Origin: Deinococcus malanensis
GTDB lineage: Bacteria; Deinococcota; Deinococci; Deinococcales; Deinococcaceae
Assembly (NCBI RefSeq): GCF_014647655.1
Contig: NZ_BMPP01000013.1
Location: forward strand, 66,191 to 130,190
Direction of reading: 5' to 3'
DNA: 64,000 bases
The notes under the pieces were generated by a model. It worked only from the letters and a program-made list of their open reading frames with translations, was not told the origin of the DNA and did not search any database. Of the stretch, positions 55,402-64,000 are shown piece by piece (within the stretch, counting starts at the first letter, position 1; the number at the start of each line of letters is the position of its first letter). The translations under genes and the position numbers were made by a program.

Positions 55402-58400
55402 ATGACGTCCATGCCCCTGACCGAGACGCTGCTGCTTCGCCAGCCGGCCCTGAGTGCCGACCACCTTGCCTTCGTCTACGCCGGGGACCTGTGGCTGTCG
55501 AGCCACGACGGCGGGAACGTGCGGCGCCTGACCGCCTCGCCCGGGCACAAACACTCGCCGTACTTCTCGCCGGACGGCCGCTTTCTGGCCTTCAGCGGCC
55601 ACGATGACGGACCTGCCAGCGTATACGTCGTGCCGGTGAAGGGCGGCACGCCCCGGCGTCTGACCTTCCACCCGGGGGACGACTTCATGCGCGGCTGGAC
55701 TCCCGACGGTCAGGTGCTGTTCGCCTCCGCACGCGAGACCATCGCCGCGCGCGTCCGCCGGCTGTACACCCTGCCCCTGGAAGGCGGACATCCCACCGCG
55801 CTGCCCATGCCGATGGCCGAGCGCGGCGCCTACTCACCCGACGGACGCCAGTTGGCCTACACGCCGTACCCCGAGCCCTTCTGGTCCTGGAAGAGGTACC
55901 GGGGCGGCATGACGGTGCCGGTCCGCCTGCTTGACCTGGGCAGCCTTGACGAACAGGACGTTCCCCACGAGAACGCCTCCGACACCTTTCCCTGCTGGCT
56001 GGGAGACAGCCTGTACTTTCTCTCGGACCGCCGGGGCGTCATGAATGTGTGGCGGCACGTTCCCGGCCTGGCAAGCGCCGAGCAGGTGACCTTCCACGAC
56101 GACTTCGACGTGCGCTCGCTCACGTCGGGTGCGGGCCGCCTCGCCTATGAGCAGGGTGGGAGGGTGCATCTCCTTACCCCCGGTGAGGCCCCGGAAACGC
56201 TGACCATCTCGATTACCGCCGACCTTCCCAACACCCGTGCGCGTTATGTGAAGGCCGCTGAGCACGTCACGGCATTCAACCTTTCGCCCACCGGTGCGCG
56301 TGCTGTGTTCGCCGCCCGGGGCGAGGTCCTGACCATGCCGGCGGGCAAGGGCGATCATCGTAACCTCACAGGTACACCCGGCGTCTGTGAACGTGACCCG
56401 GTCTGGTCGCCGGACGGGCAGGCGGTCGCGTACCTCTCGGACGCGAGCGGTGAGTACCGTCTGGTCGTTGCCGACCAGAGGGGTGCCGTGCGCCGCAGTT
56501 ACACGCTGGGTGAGACGCCGTCGTTCTACTACAGCCCGGTCTGGTCGCCTGACGGAACGCGCATCGCGTTTACCGACAAGGCGCTGAACCTCGCTTACCT
56601 GGTGCTGGAGACGGGTGGGGTCGTGCGGGTCGACACCGACACCTACGACCACCCGGTGCGCAGCCTGGACCCAGCCTGGTCTCCGGACGGACAGTGGCTC
56701 ACCTACACCCGGCGGCTTCCGAATCACCTGCGTGCGGTGTTCGTTCATGACGTCGCGGGTGGGAGGTCGCACCAGCTCAGCGACGGCATGAGCGACGCGA
56801 TCAGCGCCCGGTTCAGCCGTGATGGGCGACTGCTGTACTTCGCGGCGAGCGTGAATTATGGCCTGAACACCGGCTGGCTCGACATGTCATCGTACGATCG
56901 GCCCGTCACCCGCAGCCTGTACGTCGCCGTGCTGCGGCGCGACGACCCCTCCCCGCTGGCACCGCAGAGCGACGAGGAACCGGCCGCCCGGCCGCCTGAG
57001 GCCACCGCTGGCGACGCCGACTCGCCTGAACCCGTCCGGATTGACCTCGATGGCCTTGGGCAGCGCATCGTGGCGTTGCCGGTCGCGCCGGGGGAGTATT
57101 CCCGACTGGAGACGGCCGAGGGCCGGGTGTTTTACCTGGAACGCGACCGGACCGCCCAGGTCACCCCGGAACAGACGGCCGAGACCCACACCCTGCAGGC
57201 CTGGGACACCGAAGCTCGCGCCACATGCGAATTCACCAGGAAGGTCAGCGACTACCGCGTCAGTGCGGACGGGAAGAAGCTGATCTACGCCAGCGGGCAG
57301 CCGGCCACCTACGCCGTCGTCAGCGTGACCAAATCGCCCAAACCCGAGGATGGCCGCCTGGACCTCGACGCGCTGGAGGTGCGCGTCGATCCCCGCGCGG
57401 AGTGGGCGCAGATCTACGAGGAAGCCGTGCGGATCCACCGCGACTTCTTCTACGACCCGGGAATGCACGGCCTTGACTGGGCGGCCATCGCGCAGCGCCA
57501 CCGGGCGTTTCTGCCACACGTCGGCCACCGCGAGGACCTGAACTTCCTGCTTGCCGAACTGGCGGGCGAACTGGTCGTGGGCCACGCCTACGTGAACGGC
57601 GGTGACCTGTCGCGTGGGCCCGCAGCGCGTGTCGGGCTGCTCGGCGCGGACTATGAGGTGGTCGACGGCCGGTACCGCTTCCAGCGTATTCTCAGCGGCC
57701 TGAACTGGAACCCGGACCTGCGCGCGCCTCTCACCGAACCCGGGGTGAACGTCCGCGAGGGTGAATATCTTCTGGCTGTCAACGGCCGGCCCCTGCACGC
57801 CCCCGACAGCGTCCATGCCCTATTTGAGCAGACCGCCGACCGCGTCACCGAGCTGCGGGTAAGCCCCACGCCCGACGACGCCGATGCCCGGACCGTTACC
57901 GTGCGTCCGGTGGACGACGAGCGCCGCTTGCGCCTGCGCGCCTGGATCGAGGAGAACCGCCGCCGGGTCGATGAACTGTCGGGGGGGCGTGTGGCGTATG
58001 TGTACATGGCGGACACTGCCCGCGTCGGGTACGAGGCGTTCAACCGGTACTACTTCTCGCAGCTGGACCGGCAGGCTGTCGTGCTCGACGAGCGCTTCAA
58101 CGGCGGCGGTTCTGTCGCGGATTACGTCGTGGATCTGCTGGACCGACCCCTGCTGAGCTACTGGGCCACGCGTGAAGGACGTCCCTTCGCCTCACCCAAC
58201 GCGTCGATCTTCGGGCCGAAAGCCATGGTCATCAACGAACTGGCCGGGTCCGGCGGAGACGCGCTGCCGCACTTCTTCCGCAGGCGCGGGCTGGGCACCA
58301 TTGTCGGGAAGCGGACCTGGGGCGGCCTCATCGGTATCTACGACTATCCGCCCCTGATCGACGGCGGCGTGGTGACCTCGCCCCGCCTCGCCATCTTCAG

Positions 58401-58629
58401 CCCTGAGGGCGAGTGGGAGGTCGAGAACGTGGGCGTGGCGCCTGACATAGAGGTTGAGCTCTCCACGAAGTTTGCGGCGCAGGGCCGTGACCCGCAACTG
58501 GAACGCGCCGTGGAGCAGGTCCTGGCAGACCTGGCCGTGAACCCGCCACGGGCGGTGCCCCGGCCGGGGTCCGATCCACGGGCGGTGCGGGACGAAGGGG
58601 CGTCCGAGGAGCGCCCGCAGAGCGGTTGA
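55402..58629 (+). CDS. tricorn protease homologue
   Basis: A 1075-residue self-compartmentalising serine peptidase. A beta-propeller (residues 1-300: LAFVYAGDLWLSSHDGG, YFSPDGRFLAFSG) is followed by a second propeller (300-600), then the C1 domain with LVVGHAYVNGGD (catalytic His near 728), a PDZ (residues 755-845), and the C2 domain with AGSGGDALPHF (catalytic Ser near 950) and RTWGGLIGIYDYP. The spacing between propellers carries a Pro/Glu-rich linker. It degrades peptides released by the proteasome or other proteases. ATG 55402 has GAGGAG upstream; an in-frame ATG 55372 is less likely. Confidence 0.95.
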   Translation: MTSMPLTETLLLRQPALSADHLAFVYAGDLWLSSHDGGNVRRLTASPGHKHSPYFSPDGRFLAFSGHDDGPASVYVVPVKGGTPRRLTFHPGDDFMRGWTPDGQVLFASARETIAARVRRLYTLPLEGGHPTALPMPMAERGAYSPDGRQLAYTPYPEPFWSWKRYRGGMTVPVRLLDLGSLDEQDVPHENASDTFPCWLGDSLYFLSDRRGVMNVWRHVPGLASAEQVTFHDDFDVRSLTSGAGRLAYEQGGRVHLLTPGEAPETLTISITADLPNTRARYVKAAEHVTAFNLSPTGARAVFAARGEVLTMPAGKGDHRNLTGTPGVCERDPVWSPDGQAVAYLSDASGEYRLVVADQRGAVRRSYTLGETPSFYYSPVWSPDGTRIAFTDKALNLAYLVLETGGVVRVDTDTYDHPVRSLDPAWSPDGQWLTYTRRLPNHLRAVFVHDVAGGRSHQLSDGMSDAISARFSRDGRLLYFAASVNYGLNTGWLDMSSYDRPVTRSLYVAVLRRDDPSPLAPQSDEEPAARPPEATAGDADSPEPVRIDLDGLGQRIVALPVAPGEYSRLETAEGRVFYLERDRTAQVTPEQTAETHTLQAWDTEARATCEFTRKVSDYRVSADGKKLIYASGQPATYAVVSVTKSPKPEDGRLDLDALEVRVDPRAEWAQIYEEAVRIHRDFFYDPGMHGLDWAAIAQRHRAFLPHVGHREDLNFLLAELAGELVVGHAYVNGGDLSRGPAARVGLLGADYEVVDGRYRFQRILSGLNWNPDLRAPLTEPGVNVREGEYLLAVNGRPLHAPDSVHALFEQTADRVTELRVSPTPDDADARTVTVRPVDDERRLRLRAWIEENRRRVDELSGGRVAYVYMADTARVGYEAFNRYYFSQLDRQAVVLDERFNGGGSVADYVVDLLDRPLLSYWATREGRPFASPNASIFGPKAMVINELAGSGGDALPHFFRRRGLGTIVGKRTWGGLIGIYDYPPLIDGGVVTSPRLAIFSPEGEWEVENVGVAPDIEVELSTKFAAQGRDPQLERAVEQVLADLAVNPPRAVPRPGSDPRAVRDEGASEERPQSG

Positions 58630-59281
58630 CCGTCGTTCTGGGGGCAGTGCACACGGCTGGACGTGTATCCCGGGACGTCATGTGCCCGTCTATTATTGAT
58701 GACGGCACAGGCTTACCTTGCTCCCGTCGAGCTCCAGCGGGGGTCAAACTCATCAAGGCATCTGTGGTTCTGCAACCACCATCGCGAACCCATGCCATTG
58801 TCAAACGTTGACCGGATACCTGGTGGGGCCCACCGTGTACAGCGAAGTTCTCCCCCAGGAAAACACCCCGCTCCGCCGCTGCACTTCCCTGAACGGCTGC
58901 ATGTAGGGCCACCCGTCTGCCCGTGAGATGGCAGCTTTCATCGAGGGGGCCATAAGGAGCAGCCCCAACCCGGGTCTCACGTAATGGGTTCTGCCCAGAG
59001 GCATTCCGGCAGACCTTGCTGGAGAGTTCTTCCGAGTCTCCGGTCAGGACGGCAGCATATCAAGCACTTGACTTTATGGGTCTGCAGATGGCCAGGGTGT
59101 CGTGCGTGGAAGGGCGTTCGTATGAACGGCATCATCCTTCTGGCGTTGACCCCAGTTTCGCAAGTGGTCGTGTACCCAGCGGACCTTTTCAGTCCATACC
59201 TTTTGGTAGCCAGAGGGTATCGTCACGCCCCTGGCCACCGGAGAATGATGTTCTTCTGACTACGGCCAGGTGCACGTGAGC
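58630..59281. other. intergenic stretch, about 650 bp
   Basis: No gene can be supported. A minus-strand run around 59100-59230 (YQKVWTEKVRWVHDHLRNWG) looks protein-like but has no proper start and no family I know. The right end has lower GC than its surroundings. Confidence 0.4.
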
Positions 59282-59294
59282 TGGCAAATTGCCA
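59282..59294. promoter_or_regulatory. 13-nt palindrome upstream of small protein gene
   Basis: TGGCAAATTGCCA is a perfect odd palindrome (6-bp arms, central A). It lies 29 bp before ATG 59324 in an AT-rich patch. It may be an operator for the small protein-antiporter operon. Confidence 0.5.
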
Positions 59295-59323
59295 TTTGTG
59301 ATAAGCTTTTATTGGAGAAAAAA

Positions 59324-59647
59324 ATGGCAACAAAGTCAAATTCGCGTGTTCAGACCCTGATCCGTCACGCTCTGGAGGAACAGGCCGCGCGCGGGCATCA
59401 AGGAGATCTGCCAGAAGGAAAAGTCACCCTGCGCCTGCAGGCCATCGACGTGTACTGGCTCGCGCAACTTGCCGAACTCATGCATGCCAGCCGCACCCGC
59501 GCCGCTTCCCAACTGCTGTCTGCCGCCATCCGTGACGCCGCCCAGGCGGCCGGGCTGCCCACCGAAGGCGAACACTTCCAGACCACCTTCCAGGCCTTTT
59601 TGAAGGAGGAATTCCCACACGAGACCTCGCCTCCCTCTGACGCCTGA
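59324..59647 (+). CDS. small protein in operon with KefB-type antiporter
   Basis: A 107-residue soluble protein. The centre (VTLRLQAIDVYWLAQLAELM, then HASRTRAASQLLSAAIRDAA) looks like a ribbon-helix-helix core, suggesting a DNA-binding or regulatory role. ATG 59324 has GGAGAAAAAA upstream; the 18 codons before it are not protein-like. It lies 11 bp upstream of the antiporter and is probably co-transcribed. A 13-nt palindrome sits just upstream and could be its own operator. Confidence 0.7.
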   Translation: MATKSNSRVQTLIRHALEEQAARGHQGDLPEGKVTLRLQAIDVYWLAQLAELMHASRTRAASQLLSAAIRDAAQAAGLPTEGEHFQTTFQAFLKEEFPHETSPPSDA

Positions 59648-59658
59648 TTGGAGGCCGC

Positions 59659-61332
59659 ATGCCGCACCACACGGAGCTGATTTCCGCGCTTGCCATTGGC
59701 CTCACGCTCGCTTTCTTCGGCGGCCTGCTCGCCACCCGCCTGCGCCTGCCCCCCCTGATCGGCTACCTCTTGGCGGGCATGGCCGTCGGTCCTTTTACGC
59801 CCGGCTACGTGGCCGACGCCAGTATCGCTGCCCAGCTGTCCGAGATCGGCGTGATGCTCCTGATGTTCGGCGTCGGCCTGCACTTCTCCATCAGCGATTT
59901 GCTCGCCGTGCGCCGCATAGCCGTTCCTGGCGCGATGCTCCGGATTGTGCTGATCACCCTGCTCGGTGCTGGCGTCTCCCAGCTGTGGGGATGGTCACTG
60001 GGGGAGGGTCTGGTGTTCGGCCTGGCGCTGTCGGTGGCCAGCACCGTGGTGCTGCTGCGCGCGCTGGAAGAACGAGGAACGCTCGATACCACCAACGGAA
60101 AGATCGCGGTGGGCTGGCTGGTCGTCGAGGACCTCGTCATGGTACTGGCCCTGGTGCTTCTGCCCGCCCTGGCGCCGCTGCTCGGTGGCGGTGAGGGAGA
60201 GCTGGACCTGCGGACACTGGGCTTTTCGTTGCTTCTCACCCTGGCCAAGATGTTCCTGTTTGTGGTGGTCATGATGCTGGCGGGAAGGCGCTTCATTCCG
60301 TGGATGCTCGCTCGCGTGGCCCGGATCGGCTCCCGGGAACTGTTCACGCTCGCGGTGCTGGGCACCGCTCTCGGGATCGCTTATGTGGCCGGTGCGCTGT
60401 TCGGGGTATCGTTTGCGCTGGGGGCGTTCCTGGCCGGTGTCGTCGCCAGCGAAAGCAAGTTCAGCCATCAGGTGGCGGAAGACGCCCTGCCATTTCAGGA
60501 CGCCTTCGCGGTGCTGTTCTTCGTGTCGGTAGGCATGCTGTTTAACCCGGCCATCCTTCTTCAGGCACCGCTGCTCGTGATGGCCACTGCGCTGCTGATC
60601 ATCGTGGCCAAGACACTGGTGGCCTTTATCACTATGCGCCTCCTGCGGGCCTCCTTCACGACTGCCCTGACAGTCGCCATTTCACTGGCGCAGATCGGCG
60701 AATTCTCGTTTATTCTGGCGACGCTGGGCCGCGACCTCGACCTGCTGAGTGAGCAGGGACAGAATCTGATCCTGGCCGGCGCGATTGTCTCCATCATCCT
60801 GAACCCGTTCCTGTTCCGCCTGATTCCAGTGATTGAGCAATGGCAGCGGCACCGCACCCCTCAGGATGCGCCCGAGAGCCGCACGCCTGTCGGTCTGACG
60901 CGTCATGCAGTGCTGATCGGGTACGGCCGGGTCGGGCGCATGATTGCCCAGACGCTCCAGGCAAAAAACGTGCCGTTCGTGGTGGTCGAGCAGGACGAAC
61001 GGCGCATTGACGAACTACGTGCGTCGCACATTCCTGCCATCTACGGGGACGCTGCGCGGACGTCGGTGCTCCGGCAGGCTGGGCTCGGTGAGGCCAGCGT
61101 GGTGGTCATCGCGACCCCGGATGCCATTCAGGCACAGCTGATCGTGGAGCATGTGCGCCGTGTGAACCCGGCGGTGTACGTCACAGCCCGGAGTCACGAC
61201 GAGCACACGCAGCAGGCACTGCAGGATCTGGGAGCAAGTGATGTCCTGTACGGGGAGTACGAACTGGGGCTCGCCATGGGCAACCACGTGCTGACAGCCC
61301 TTCGGCTGACTCATAACGGCGCGGGTCCCTAA
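59659..61332 (+). CDS. CPA2-type cation:proton antiporter with TrkA-N domain (KefB/YbaL-like)
   Basis: A 557-residue membrane protein. About twelve hydrophobic helices fill residues 5-390, with LSVASTVVLLRALEERGTLD and the conserved FFVSVGMLFNPA and ISLAQIGEFSFILA. The cytoplasmic TrkA-N domain starts AVLIGYGRVGRMIAQTLQ near residue 416 and binds NAD(H). The TrkA-C part is absent. It should exchange K or Na for H and respond to redox or glutathione-like adducts. It is preceded by a small possible regulator in the same transcript. Confidence 0.93.
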   Translation: MPHHTELISALAIGLTLAFFGGLLATRLRLPPLIGYLLAGMAVGPFTPGYVADASIAAQLSEIGVMLLMFGVGLHFSISDLLAVRRIAVPGAMLRIVLITLLGAGVSQLWGWSLGEGLVFGLALSVASTVVLLRALEERGTLDTTNGKIAVGWLVVEDLVMVLALVLLPALAPLLGGGEGELDLRTLGFSLLLTLAKMFLFVVVMMLAGRRFIPWMLARVARIGSRELFTLAVLGTALGIAYVAGALFGVSFALGAFLAGVVASESKFSHQVAEDALPFQDAFAVLFFVSVGMLFNPAILLQAPLLVMATALLIIVAKTLVAFITMRLLRASFTTALTVAISLAQIGEFSFILATLGRDLDLLSEQGQNLILAGAIVSIILNPFLFRLIPVIEQWQRHRTPQDAPESRTPVGLTRHAVLIGYGRVGRMIAQTLQAKNVPFVVVEQDERRIDELRASHIPAIYGDAARTSVLRQAGLGEASVVVIATPDAIQAQLIVEHVRRVNPAVYVTARSHDEHTQQALQDLGASDVLYGEYELGLAMGNHVLTALRLTHNGAGP

Positions 61333-61563
61333 GGCGAATCCAGCCTCTGACTTGTGCTTCCCTGTTTGTGACCCAGCCCGGGTTTTCGAAATTCCCAGGA
61401 CCCCAGGTTGTTTTTGCAGCAGAGCGATTTATTCTGAGCCGCCTGATGCTTCTGTGGCCTGGACCGGCCGGCGGGTTCCGGACAGTAGTGGGGCGGGTGG
61501 TAGTCTGCGGGCCCCCGTCCGCAGCATCTGCTTCCCACACATCCCCTTTTCCCAGGAGATCTT
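61333..61563. other. intergenic stretch before the cyclodeaminase genes
   Basis: This 231-bp gap has no gene or strong hairpin visible to me. A TTGTTTTTGC run at 61408 is not preceded by a stem. Confidence 0.4.
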
Positions 61564-61728
61564 TTGCCCCCTCTGACCTCCCGTCACCTGCGCACGACTG
61601 GTGCAGAAGGCCCATTCATAATGGTCCGCATACCCTCGCCTGACAGCGACTTTGCCGCTGCCCACGTCAAGCATCGTGTGGATGCGCCCTCCCATCGCGC
61701 CAGCGATGGGGTCAGGGGTCCATGCTGA
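61564..61728 (+). CDS. short ORF overlapping the cyclodeaminase start
   Basis: A 54-residue ORF with a TTG start; AGGAG lies 5 nt before it. It reads LTSRHLRTTGAEGPFIMVRI, then PSPDSDFAAAHVKHRVDAPS. Its TGA lies 4 bases inside the next gene (ATGCTGA overlap), suggesting coupling. The rare start, lack of a family match and Arg/His-rich end keep the call weak; an internal ATG at 61621 is an alternative. Confidence 0.3.
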   Translation: MPPLTSRHLRTTGAEGPFIMVRIPSPDSDFAAAHVKHRVDAPSHRASDGVRGPC

Positions 61729-62630
61729 TCCTCGATGCCCGGCAGGTCAGACACCGGGCCACGTATGGGGCTGTGGCCGAGGCCATCGCGGATCTCCTGC
61801 GTTCCGATGTGCTCCCGGTCGCTCCCCCACGACAGGTACTCCCCCTGCCGTCGGACGGCGCCCTGCTGGTGATGCCCGTTGCCGATCAACACTGCGCTGT
61901 CGTCAAGACCGTCACGGTGCACCTGGAGAACGCGCGCTCTGGCCAGCCGGTGGTCCAGGGTCAGGTTCTTGTCCTCGACGCTCGGTCGGGAGAGCCTCTG
62001 GCGGTGATGGATGGTCCAGCCATCACGGCCCTGCGTACCGCCGCTCTGAGCCTGCTCGCCGCCCAGACGTGGGGCGTTTCCGAGGGACCACTGCTGATGA
62101 TCGGGGCTGGCCAGCAGGCCCGGGCGCATCTGGAAGCCCTGACTGAGGCCGGCCCACCGCGCGAAGTCTGGTGCAGCTCAACTCGCCCTGAAAGCACGCG
62201 TGCCCTTGTTACCTGGGGGAAAGAACGTGGGCTCCGGATCAGGGCCGCCGCCAACCTGGAGCAGGCGGTGCGGGAGGCCGCGGTTATCGTGACCGCGACG
62301 ACCAGCGTGTCTCCAGTCATGCCGGACCTGATACGTGATGACGTGCTGATCCTGGCCGTGGGCGCGTTCAGGCCCGACATGCAGGAGATTCCGTCAAGTC
62401 TGGTCGAGCGGGCAGGCATCGTGGTGGATGACCTGATAGGTGCGCGGCACGAGGCAGGCGACTTGCTCCAGGCCAGGGTCGAGTGGGACGCCGTTCTGAC
62501 CCTTCGTGACCTGCTGGGTGGTGCGGTGCCCCGTCAAGGCCCACGACTTTTTAAGAGCGTTGGACACGCGTTCTGGGACCTGGCAGCTGCCAAACTGTGT
62601 CTGACTCCATCTGAAGACAAAAGCGTGTGA
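61722..62630 (+). CDS. ornithine cyclodeaminase / mu-crystallin family reductase
   Basis: A 302-residue NAD(P)-dependent enzyme. VVKTVTVHLENARSGQPVVQ and VMDGPAITALRTAALSLLAA mark the family's substrate side; MIGAGQQARAHLEALTEA is the cofactor loop; and DVLILAVGAFRPDMQEIP closes the fold. LEARxGxxx and TARRTAA-like elements of true ornithine cyclodeaminase are only partly present (TALRTAA), so a reductase of cyclic imino acids (pyrroline- or piperideine-2-carboxylate) is at least as likely. The gene may work with the FAD-dependent DAO-type oxidases of the strain. Confidence 0.88.
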   Translation: MLILDARQVRHRATYGAVAEAIADLLRSDVLPVAPPRQVLPLPSDGALLVMPVADQHCAVVKTVTVHLENARSGQPVVQGQVLVLDARSGEPLAVMDGPAITALRTAALSLLAAQTWGVSEGPLLMIGAGQQARAHLEALTEAGPPREVWCSSTRPESTRALVTWGKERGLRIRAAANLEQAVREAAVIVTATTSVSPVMPDLIRDDVLILAVGAFRPDMQEIPSSLVERAGIVVDDLIGARHEAGDLLQARVEWDAVLTLRDLLGGAVPRQGPRLFKSVGHAFWDLAAAKLCLTPSEDKSV

Positions 62631-63174
62631 AGCTTTCGGAGGTCCGTCAGATTGTGTCAAGGGAGGATGGTTGTCCTCAGGATGATTCCGCTGGCGTGCC
62701 AGTCAACTCCAGAGCGGCGACCTCCTCAGCCACCGAAGTGCTGCGCGCACAACTCCCTATCAGTCGAGGCGGAACTGTTTCCCTGGTATTTGGCCTGGGA
62801 TGACGTTTTTACGATAGTCGAGACCTCGCCTCTGCGTCCAGGGGCAGCAAGAAGAATGATGGATCCAATTTATTTAATAATCTAGGCCAGAAGAGAGAAG
62901 GGGGGCTGCTGCTTTTCACAGCCCCCCTTCTCTCTTCTGGCGCCTACGCTGCGAGTGATACTTTTCTTGCGGGTATAGGAGAACGGAAATCCCCTTGACG
63001 GCATCAGCATCCATACATGCCGACCGAGCAATCACGGCTTTCAAAGGAAACAGACTTCGGCAGAATCTCAAGGGTTGCCCTCTTCTCTTGTGCTACAGCA
63101 GCTGCTTATGCTTAGCCGCACTGTACCCGGTTGCCTGCCATTACTGATCTGTGCGTAAGTGAGTAACATATGGT
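62631..63174. other. intergenic stretch, 544 bp
   Basis: It holds a strong 22-bp hairpin (62887-62940). The left part is AT-richer around 62860-62885 (TTATTTAATAATC). I see no real gene; a 77-codon plus frame from 62652 is not protein-like. Confidence 0.45.
62887..62940. terminator. 22-bp perfect stem hairpin
   Basis: The arms at 62887-62908 and 62919-62940 are fully complementary, with a 10-nt loop (CTGCTTTTCA). It lies 257 bp past the cyclodeaminase-type gene. No T-run follows on either side. It could end transcripts from both directions or insulate the transposon relics to the right. Confidence 0.65.
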
Positions 63175-63477
63175 ATGTCCTTCGCACTCTGGCGACCCGC
63201 CCGGCTGACCCGCACCCAACAGGAAGAACGTCGGCTTGCAGGTCAACCCTTCCTGGATGATCGCACCCGGACGGACCGTGACCTCGCTGAGCAATTCGGC
63301 GTTGCAGAAGTGACATCCGTGCCTGGCGTGCGCGGATTCGCCAGCGAGGCGAGGAAGCGCTGCGCGCTTCCGGCTCCACTGGCCGTCCGCATCATCTGAG
63401 TGCGGATTAACAAGCGGTGATTCAGGCGATCATCGAAGACGATCCCCGCGAACATGGCTTTGAGACCAGCGCCTGGA
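63175..63477 (+). pseudogene. IS630-like transposase N-terminal remnant
   Basis: ATG 63175 opens LTRTQQEERRLAGQPFLDDR, then TDRDLAEQFGVAEVT, an IS630-type helix-turn-helix. After a frameshift near 63320 it continues as RAWRARIRQRGEEALRASG, then GRPHHLSAD, an in-frame TAA, and [20 protein letters not shown] with AWTT. This matches IS630-family transposases up to the linker before the DDE domain. The gene is broken by a frameshift, a stop and a truncation. Confidence 0.75.
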
Positions 63478-63792
63478 CAACGCAGGGAAGCGCAGGAGAT
63501 CACCGGCGGGATGCTGGAAGTGGTGTATGCCGATCAGGGCTATACCGGGCAGGCAACACTCGAAGCGGCTCGCAATAGCAATATCGAGCTGGTGGTCGTG
63601 AAGCGTCTTGACGCTTCACGGGGCTTTGTCCTGCTGCCCAAACACTGGGTGGTCAAGCGCTCTCTGGCCTGGTTATCACGTTTCCGTCGCCTTGGTCGGG
63701 ACCTGGAGCGCCTCTCGTCCACCCTGCTCGGCTTTCACTTCGTCGCTGCCACCGTTCTGATGCTCGCAAAACTTAAGCCCGTTTTAGGATGA
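63478..63792 (+). pseudogene. IS5-like transposase C-terminal remnant
   Basis: Joined to the IS630-like fragment without a gap, this frame reads [20 protein letters not shown] (catalytic Asp region), [20 protein letters not shown] and [20 protein letters not shown], then [20 protein letters not shown]. It is the C-terminal third of IS5/IS427-type transposases, including the conserved WVVxRSxAWLxRxRRLxRDxE motif. The N-terminal part is missing. Confidence 0.85.
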
Positions 63793-63894
63793 CACCTTTC
63801 CCGGCCTCTAGTACCAGCGGCCGTGACCCAGTGTCTCTGGTGAGCAGCAGTTCAGTTCATGGCGTTCAGGAGTAATCCGGCGGCGCCAGCCACC

Positions 63895-64000
63895 TCTATT
63901 GATCTCGGCATAAGTTTGAGTCCATCAAGTGCTGTGGAAGCTGGATGTATCGTACACGCTGCCAAGCGCTGATCAACCGGGCCTTGAGCTCCTCCACGTT
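63895..64000 (-). pseudogene. transposase C-terminal fragment (IS630-like), cut by window end
   Basis: The minus strand from the right edge reads NVEELKARLISAWQRVRYIQ then LPQHLMDSNLCRDQ and a stop. This resembles the last 35 residues of IS630/Tc1-type transposases (NVDELKARIxxAW...LVDSMPRR). More of it may lie beyond the window, so it could be an intact gene end. Confidence 0.5.

Noticed and set aside
55834..57816. Two long minus-strand frames under the tricorn gene
   Set aside because: They are shadows of the high-GC tricorn coding sequence.
58801..59004. 67-codon minus-strand ORF
   Set aside because: It has no ribosome site or family; the composition is only weakly protein-like.
1..64000. 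tRNA, rRNA or CRISPR array
   Set aside because: No TTCGA-arm cloverleaf, rRNA-like segment or regularly spaced direct repeats were noticed by eye; a tRNAscan or CRISPR search would settle it.

Overview
The window looks like a high-GC Deinococcus chromosome or megaplasmid segment. It is rich in accessory genes: a tricorn-type protease, a spheroidene monooxygenase-like protein, many PAS/GAF signalling proteins and c-di-GMP enzymes. Several starts sit a few bases after a TANNNT -10 box (TACGCT or TACACT), the leaderless promoter style of this group. The taxon is inferred from gene content and promoter style; no rRNA, tRNA or CRISPR array was seen.

Left part (1-20.4 kb): a GH38 alpha-mannosidase cut by the left edge, an alpha/beta hydrolase, small unknown proteins around a frameshifted HD-GYP relic, a DUF6328-like membrane protein, an SDR/FAD-oxidoreductase pair, a DHCW cupin and a CrtA-like protein. 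Then come a membrane GGDEF-EAL protein, a very large STAND-type ATPase with a C-terminal winged-helix/BTAD regulator, mannose-6-phosphate isomerase, and an overlapping EAL / LOV-like-GGDEF gene pair.

Middle (20.6-42.3 kb): a secreted GH43 arabinanase with a clear promoter and LacI-type palindrome, a triple-META secreted protein, a degenerate sensor kinase and a broken GAF gene. An ebo/EDB-type metabolite-trafficking operon follows on the minus strand (small leader protein, TatD-like, EboE, UbiA-like EboC, phosphatase-like, dehydroquinate synthase-like). After it come a flavin reductase, a deletion scar joining two truncated genes, and a MarR-controlled redox island (three MarR regulators, WrbA, an FAD monooxygenase, a luciferase-like oxidoreductase). 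In the island two 18-bp palindromes with the same arms mark the wrbA promoter and the marR/luciferase-like intergenic gap. A UPF0114 membrane protein and a decayed kinase/response-regulator relic close this part.

Right part (42.3-64 kb): a GH15 glucoamylase-like protein, two tandem DUF21/CBS transporters-like proteins, MgtC/SapB, a FixL/FixJ-like two-component pair followed by a HbpS-like heme-binding protein and an ankyrin protein. Then come a threonine dehydratase-RidA operon, an amidohydrolase, a tricorn protease, a small protein plus KefB-type antiporter, and an ornithine cyclodeaminase/mu-crystallin-type reductase. The right edge is a graveyard of transposase fragments (IS630-like and IS5-like).

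The main themes are surface/periplasmic carbohydrate use, redox and secondary-metabolite handling, and dense one- and two-component signalling. At least eight broken or remnant genes point to active gene turnover.
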